From Blastococcus sp. (GTDB lineage Bacteria > Actinomycetota > Actinomycetes > Mycobacteriales > Geodermatophilaceae), in assembly GCA_025963345.1 (NCBI GenBank), contig JAOPUS010000007.1, positions 1 to 24,942 of the forward strand: a stretch of DNA of 24,942 nucleotides. Direction: 5' to 3'. Below are positions 21,212 to 24,942 of this stretch, piece after piece. Every line of letters begins with the position of its first letter. Within the stretch, counting starts at the first letter, position 1. Below the pieces are notes generated by a model. That model saw only the letters and a list, made by a program, of their open reading frames with translations. It was not told where the DNA came from and searched no databases. The translations under genes were made by a program, and so were the position numbers.

Positions 21212-22234
21212 TCAGGGCTGGACGAGGACCTTCAGCGCCTCACGGGCGTCCATCGCGCGGTACCCCTCGGGGACGGCGTCGAGACCAACGGTGCGGTCGA
21301 ACACCTTGCCCGGCTCGATGCGGCCCTCGAGGACGTCGGGCAGCAGCTCCTCGATGTAGGCGCGGACCGGGGCGGGGCCACCGGTCAGCGTGATGTTGCG
21401 CCCGAACAGGCTGCCGAAACCGATCGGCGCCTCCTCGTACTGCGGCACGCCGACCCGGCTGATCACGCCGCCGACGCGCACCACGCCGTAGGCCATCTCG
21501 TAGGCGGACATGTAGCCGACGCACTCCAGCACGGTGTGCGTGCCGTCGCCGCCGGTGAGCTCCCGGACGTTCGCGATGCCCTTCTCGCCGCGCTCGGCGA
21601 CGACGTCGGTGGCCCCGAACTCCCGACCCAGATCGGTGCGGTCCTTGTGGCGGCCCATCAGGACGATCCGCTCGGCGCCGAGCCGCTTGGCGGCCAGCAC
21701 CGCGGAGAGCCCGACGGCGCCGTCGCCGATGACGGTCACCGTCGTCCGGGGGTTGACCCCGGCCCTGACCGCTGCGTGGTGCCCGGTGAGGAACACGTCG
21801 GACAGGGTCAGCAGCGAGGGCAGCAGCGCGGAGTCCTCGCCCACCGGGGCCTTCACGAGGGTGCCGTCGGCCAGCGGCACGCGCACGGCCTCGGCCTGCG
21901 CGGTGGAGAAGAACCCGCCCTGCCGGCAGGACGTGTGCAGGCCCTCGCGGCAGAACTCGCAGGTGTTGTCCGAATACGCGAACGGCGCGATGACGAAGTC
22001 GCCCCGCTGCAGCGTCGCGACGTCGGAGCCGATCTCCTCGACGACGCCGATGAACTCATGTCCCATCGGGGAGCCCTGCGCCGAGGCCGGCATGGTGTGG
22101 AAGGGGTGCAGATCGCTGCCGCAGACGCAGGCGCGCACGACGCGCACCACGGCGTCGGTCGGTGCCTGCAGCGTCGGGTCGGGCACGTTCTCCACCCGCA
22201 CGTCACCGGCGCCGTACATGATCGTTGCTCGCAT
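21212..22234 (-). CDS. Zinc-binding alcohol dehydrogenase (MDR family)
   Basis: The 340-residue medium-chain dehydrogenase has the catalytic zinc ligands Cys38 (CVCGSD) and His59-Glu60 (GHE). Its structural lobe shows Cys92, Cys95 and Cys103 (CEFCREGLHTSC). One cysteine of the usual C-x2-C-x2-C-x7-C set is Gly98, so the structural zinc may be lost or altered. The NAD(P) motif GDGAVG is at 170-175. It oxidises an alcohol or reduces an aldehyde or ketone in the cytosol; the substrate is unknown. The ATG at 22234 suits family length, though the ribosome site is weak; the longer ORF to 22426 is unlikely. It is divergent from the MmyB-type regulator, a common pairing. Confidence 0.92.
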   Translation of the reverse strand: MRATIMYGAGDVRVENVPDPTLQAPTDAVVRVVRACVCGSDLHPFHTMPASAQGSPMGHEFIGVVEEIGSDVATLQRGDFVIAPFAYSDNTCEFCREGLHTSCRQGGFFSTAQAEAVRVPLADGTLVKAPVGEDSALLPSLLTLSDVFLTGHHAAVRAGVNPRTTVTVIGDGAVGLSAVLAAKRLGAERIVLMGRHKDRTDLGREFGATDVVAERGEKGIANVRELTGGDGTHTVLECVGYMSAYEMAYGVVRVGGVISRVGVPQYEEAPIGFGSLFGRNITLTGGPAPVRAYIEELLPDVLEGRIEPGKVFDRTVGLDAVPEGYRAMDAREALKVLVQP

Positions 22235-22357
22235 GAAGATCAATCCATTCCGTTGCTGTCCAACTGACTCCACCCAGGAAACGCGCCCCGGCGGCGGTCG
22301 GGGAGAGCCTGTCGATAGGGGTACTGGCAGGGACCCCTTCATGACCGGAGGCGGACC

Positions 22358-22363
22358 TAGCCT
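22358..22363 (+). promoter_or_regulatory. -10 element of a probable leaderless regulator transcript
   Basis: TAGCCT fits TANNNT and ends 7 bases before the GTG at 22371, so the transcript would start at the codon. This supports the GTG over the ATG at 22341. Confidence 0.5.
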
Positions 22364-22370
22364 TGTTCTC

Positions 22371-23267
22371 GTGGACAACCGGAAGGACCTTCGCGAGTTC
22401 CTGGCCTCGCGTCGGGCCAGGATCACCCCGCAGCAGGCGGGGCTGCCCGTCTACGGCGGTCATCGGCGGGTTCCGGGGCTCCGCCGCGAGGAGGTCGCGC
22501 TGCTCGCCGGCGTCAGCGTCGAGTACTACACGCGTCTGGAGCGCGGCAATGCGAACGGGGTCTCCGACAGCGTGCTCGACGCGCTCGTCCGCGCGCTCCA
22601 GCTCGACGAGGCCGAGCGGGCCCACCTGTTCGACGTCGCCCGGGCGTCGAACTCGACGTCCCGTCCTCGTCGCCGCCCCGCCCAGCAGCGCGTCCGCCCC
22701 GGTGTGCAGCAGCTCATGGACGCGATGACCGACGTCCCGGCCTTCGTGCAGAACGGCCGCCTCGACGTGCTGGCCGCCAACACCATGGGCCGGGCGCTGT
22801 ACGCCGACATGTTCGACGACGTCGACACGCGACGACCCCCCAACCACGCCCGGTTCACCTTCCTCGACCCACGGGCGGCCGACTTCTACCCCGACTGGAC
22901 CCGCGCCGCGGCCGACGGGGTGTCGCTGCTGCGCGCCGAGGCGGGCCGTAACCCTCACGACCGGGTGCTCACCGAACTCGTCGGCGAACTGACCACCCGC
23001 AGCGAGCGGTTCAGCGCCCTGTGGGCCACGCACAACGTGCGCTGGCACACCACCGGCACGAAGCACTTCCGCCACCGCGTCGTCGGCGACCTGTCCCTGG
23101 CCTACGAGGGTTTGGCCCTCACGGCCGACCAGGGCCTGACGCTGCTGACCTACACCGCCGAGCCGGGCTCACCGTCCCAGCAGGCGCTGCGCTTCCTCGC
23201 CAGCTGGGCCACCTCGCCCGAACAGCCGACCGCCCACGACCCCGCGAGCGCGCACGACCGCGCCTGA
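22371..23267 (+). CDS. XRE-family regulator with MmyB-like ligand domain
   Basis: The 298-residue protein starts with VDNRKDLREFLASRRARI, the usual N-terminus of this group. A helix-turn-helix follows (about 35-75, RREEVALLAGVSVEYYTRLERG) and then an MmyB-like PAS-type ligand-binding domain (about 110-280), with PAFVQNGRLDVLAANTMGRALY and RWHTTGTKHFRHRVVGDLSL. These regulators commonly repress an adjacent dehydrogenase or reductase gene and bind a fatty-acid-like ligand in the one known structure. The start is the GTG at 22371, backed by the leaderless -10 TAGCCT; the ATG at 22341 adds 10 residues. It is divergent from the alcohol dehydrogenase/cupin operon. Confidence 0.9.
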   Translation: MDNRKDLREFLASRRARITPQQAGLPVYGGHRRVPGLRREEVALLAGVSVEYYTRLERGNANGVSDSVLDALVRALQLDEAERAHLFDVARASNSTSRPRRRPAQQRVRPGVQQLMDAMTDVPAFVQNGRLDVLAANTMGRALYADMFDDVDTRRPPNHARFTFLDPRAADFYPDWTRAAADGVSLLRAEAGRNPHDRVLTELVGELTTRSERFSALWATHNVRWHTTGTKHFRHRVVGDLSLAYEGLALTADQGLTLLTYTAEPGSPSQQALRFLASWATSPEQPTAHDPASAHDRA

Positions 23268-23280
23268 GCGGACCGCGAGC

Positions 23281-24864
23281 TCATTCGGCCGGCTCCCGCC
23301 GGGAAAGGCGCACCTCCTCGATGTCGAGCCGGGTCTGGAACTGGCGGAGCACGATGTCGTCGATGCGCTGCTCGTCCCGGAGCGCGAGCACGGTGGCGCG
23401 TTTGCGAGCGAGCAGCGCCAGCCGTAGGGCCGCGTAGTGCTGGTCGTGCCGCAGCACCGGCTCGTCGTCGCCGTGTTCACCGTCGGCGCGCACGACCTGC
23501 AGGTGCTCCTCGTACTCGCGGCGCGTCCGCTCGGCGACCTCGGGGTCCGTTCCGAGGTCGGCGGCCACCTCCGGCAGCACCGCCAGCGCCTCCTCGGTGG
23601 CGAGCGTCTCGGCGAGGCGACGCTCCTGCTCGACCGAACTGTCGCGGGGCAGCCGGGCCCAGCGCACCACGCTCGGCAGCAGGAGCCCCTGGAGCAGGGT
23701 GACCGCGATGACCCCGGCGGTCACGAACACGATCAGGTCCCGGCCGGGGAACGGCTCACCCGACGCCACGGTCTGCGGCACCGCAAGGGCCGCTGCGAGC
23801 GAGACCGCGCCCCGGAAACCCGCCACCGCGCTGACCACACGGGTGCGGGCGCTGACGCGGCGCAGCCGCTGCTGCGGGCGCCGGTCCAGCAGCCGGATCA
23901 GGTATGGGGTGGTGAACAGCCAGGCGAAGCGCACGCCGATGACCACCGCGGAGACGGCGGCGACGGCGACCAGTCCGCGGCTGAGGTCGGTGCTGGTCAG
24001 GCCCCGGACCGCCGACTGCACCTCCAGTCCGACGAGGACGAACAGCGCACCGTTGAGCAGGAATGTCGACAGCGTCCAGAACGCCGTCGTCTGCTGGCGG
24101 GTGTCGGCCCGCCCCACGCGCGGGCCGACCTGGCTCATGATCAACCCGCACACGACGACGGCGAGGACGCCCGAGGCGTGGGCGACCTCGGCCAGCAGGA
24201 ACGCGGTGAACGGCGTCAGCAGGATGAGGACGTTCTGCTGCAGCGGATCGTCCAGACGCCGTCGAGCCTGCGTCGCGAGCCACGCGACCACCACGCCGGC
24301 CAGCGCTCCACCTGCGTACGAGAGCAGGAACAGTCCGGATACGTGCAGCACCCCGAAGTGGTCCTCGCCGACCGTGATGCCGATCGCGAGGCCGTAGATC
24401 ACCAGCGCGGTGCCGTCGTTGATCAGGCTCTCGGCACGCAGCGTGGTGAGGGTGCGGCGCGGCAGCGCCCGCGCGAGCACTCCCACCGCCGTGGCGTCGG
24501 TCGGCGCCAGGGCGGCTCCGAGCACCCACGCGGGTCCCCACGGCAGTCCTACGGCATGCGCCACCGTTGCCACCGCCCCGGCCGTGGCGACGACGAGTGC
24601 GGTGCTCAGCAGGACGATCGCGCGCAGGTTGCTGCGGATCTCCCGCAGCGACGTGGTCAGGCTCTCCCAGTAGAGCAGCGCCGGAAGGAAGATCAGCAAC
24701 ATCGCCTCGGGGGGTAGGTGCACCTCGCGCAGAGCGGGCACGAACCCGAGCAGCACGCCGCAGACGAGCAGGAGAATCTGCGGGGCGACCCGCAGTCGGC
24801 GCCCGGCCACGCCCGCGAGGAGCAACGTCACTCCCAGGACGACCACCAGTTCCAGCCCGAGCAT
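23281..24864 (-). CDS. CPA1-type Na+/H+ antiporter (NhaP-like)
   Basis: The 527-residue protein has about 12 transmembrane segments over residues 1-400 and a hydrophilic C-terminal region of about 120 residues that is charged and probably cytosolic. The ion-binding residues are present: LAPTDATAVG (Asp123) and ESLINDGTALVIYG (Asn149-Asp150), the ND pair of electroneutral CPA1 exchangers. GFRGAVSLAAAL, near residues 355-365, is a further family mark. It exchanges cytosolic Na+ or K+ for H+ and so helps with pH and salt balance. The ATG at 24864 has GGAGG and GGAG at good distance; an upstream GTG/ATG adds 8 residues. It is convergent with the regulator, 13 bp apart. The 24865-24942 stretch shows no gene. 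Confidence 0.93.
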   Translation of the reverse strand: MLGLELVVVLGVTLLLAGVAGRRLRVAPQILLLVCGVLLGFVPALREVHLPPEAMLLIFLPALLYWESLTTSLREIRSNLRAIVLLSTALVVATAGAVATVAHAVGLPWGPAWVLGAALAPTDATAVGVLARALPRRTLTTLRAESLINDGTALVIYGLAIGITVGEDHFGVLHVSGLFLLSYAGGALAGVVVAWLATQARRRLDDPLQQNVLILLTPFTAFLLAEVAHASGVLAVVVCGLIMSQVGPRVGRADTRQQTTAFWTLSTFLLNGALFVLVGLEVQSAVRGLTSTDLSRGLVAVAAVSAVVIGVRFAWLFTTPYLIRLLDRRPQQRLRRVSARTRVVSAVAGFRGAVSLAAALAVPQTVASGEPFPGRDLIVFVTAGVIAVTLLQGLLLPSVVRWARLPRDSSVEQERRLAETLATEEALAVLPEVAADLGTDPEVAERTRREYEEHLQVVRADGEHGDDEPVLRHDQHYAALRLALLARKRATVLALRDEQRIDDIVLRQFQTRLDIEEVRLSRREPAE

Positions 24865-24942
24865 GACTCCACCTCCGGGTACAGCCAACCGCCACAGGTC
24901 CGGTCGCGCCGTCCGAGCGCGCCTGGTGTCGGTGGGACGCGA

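Noticed and set aside
1..24942. Mobile element, phage, CRISPR, defence island, tRNA or rRNA
   Set aside because: No integrase, transposase, repeat-spacer array, terminal repeats or RNA-gene signature was seen, and composition looks even throughout.

Overview
The window is high-GC DNA with strong G/C bias at third codon positions, frequent GTG starts and several apparently leaderless genes. Protein families such as DUF4242, DUF2795, MmyB-type XRE regulators, a DUF664/DinB protein and Rv1318c-like membrane cyclases point to an actinobacterium, plausibly Geodermatophilaceae or a relative; this placement is inference. No rRNA, tRNA, CRISPR array, integrase or intact transposase is visible, and the window reads as chromosomal metabolic and regulatory territory. 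It contains at least two decayed genes.

Layout. (1) 1-1853: the 3' part of a TPR gene, coupled by an ATGA overlap to a patatin-like phospholipase. (2) 1859-3385: a membrane HAMP/class III cyclase on the minus strand. (3) 3509-9872: a PcaR-like IclR regulator, tail to tail with a minus-strand operon. That operon has a sugar-type ABC permease, a lipoprotein binding protein, a two-domain ATPase and a flavin reductase coupled to the ATPase. A 77-codon upstream ORF may head the operon, and an alpha/beta hydrolase is divergent from it. An operator-like motif, GTTCG-N5-CG(A/C)AC, lies both in the regulator's own promoter and in the divergent promoter region of the operon. (4) 9888-12962: an SRPBCC protein, a decayed Gmad2/LysM gene containing a perfect 15-bp inverted repeat, an FAD-linked oxidase, a small tautomerase and a DUF4242 protein. 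(5) 13134-14521: a QorB-like quinone reductase and an HxlR regulator with a candidate redox cysteine. (6) 14602-16658: small stress or unknown genes (S30AE/HPF-like, SseB-like, DUF2795), then a metallo-beta-lactamase-fold pseudogene. (7) 16674-19918: a maleate-utilisation cluster. An IclR regulator is divergent from a maleate isomerase with all five expected active-site residues at family spacing, followed by a MatC-type dicarboxylate carrier. The divergent region holds a large near-perfect palindrome. (8) 20214-24864: a DinB/DUF664 protein, a zinc alcohol dehydrogenase plus cupin operon divergent from an MmyB-type regulator, and a CPA1 Na+/H+ antiporter.

How they work together. The clearest pathway is maleate uptake and isomerisation to fumarate, feeding the TCA cycle under IclR control. 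The second likely unit is the ABC importer, flavin reductase and esterase-like hydrolase under the PcaR-like regulator, which suggests uptake and breakdown of an organic (possibly ester or aromatic) substrate that cannot be named from sequence. QorB/HxlR and ADH/cupin/MmyB look like two local redox or electrophile-response modules. No wholly new multi-gene system is evident; the most novel-looking item is the regulatory architecture at 8704-9158.
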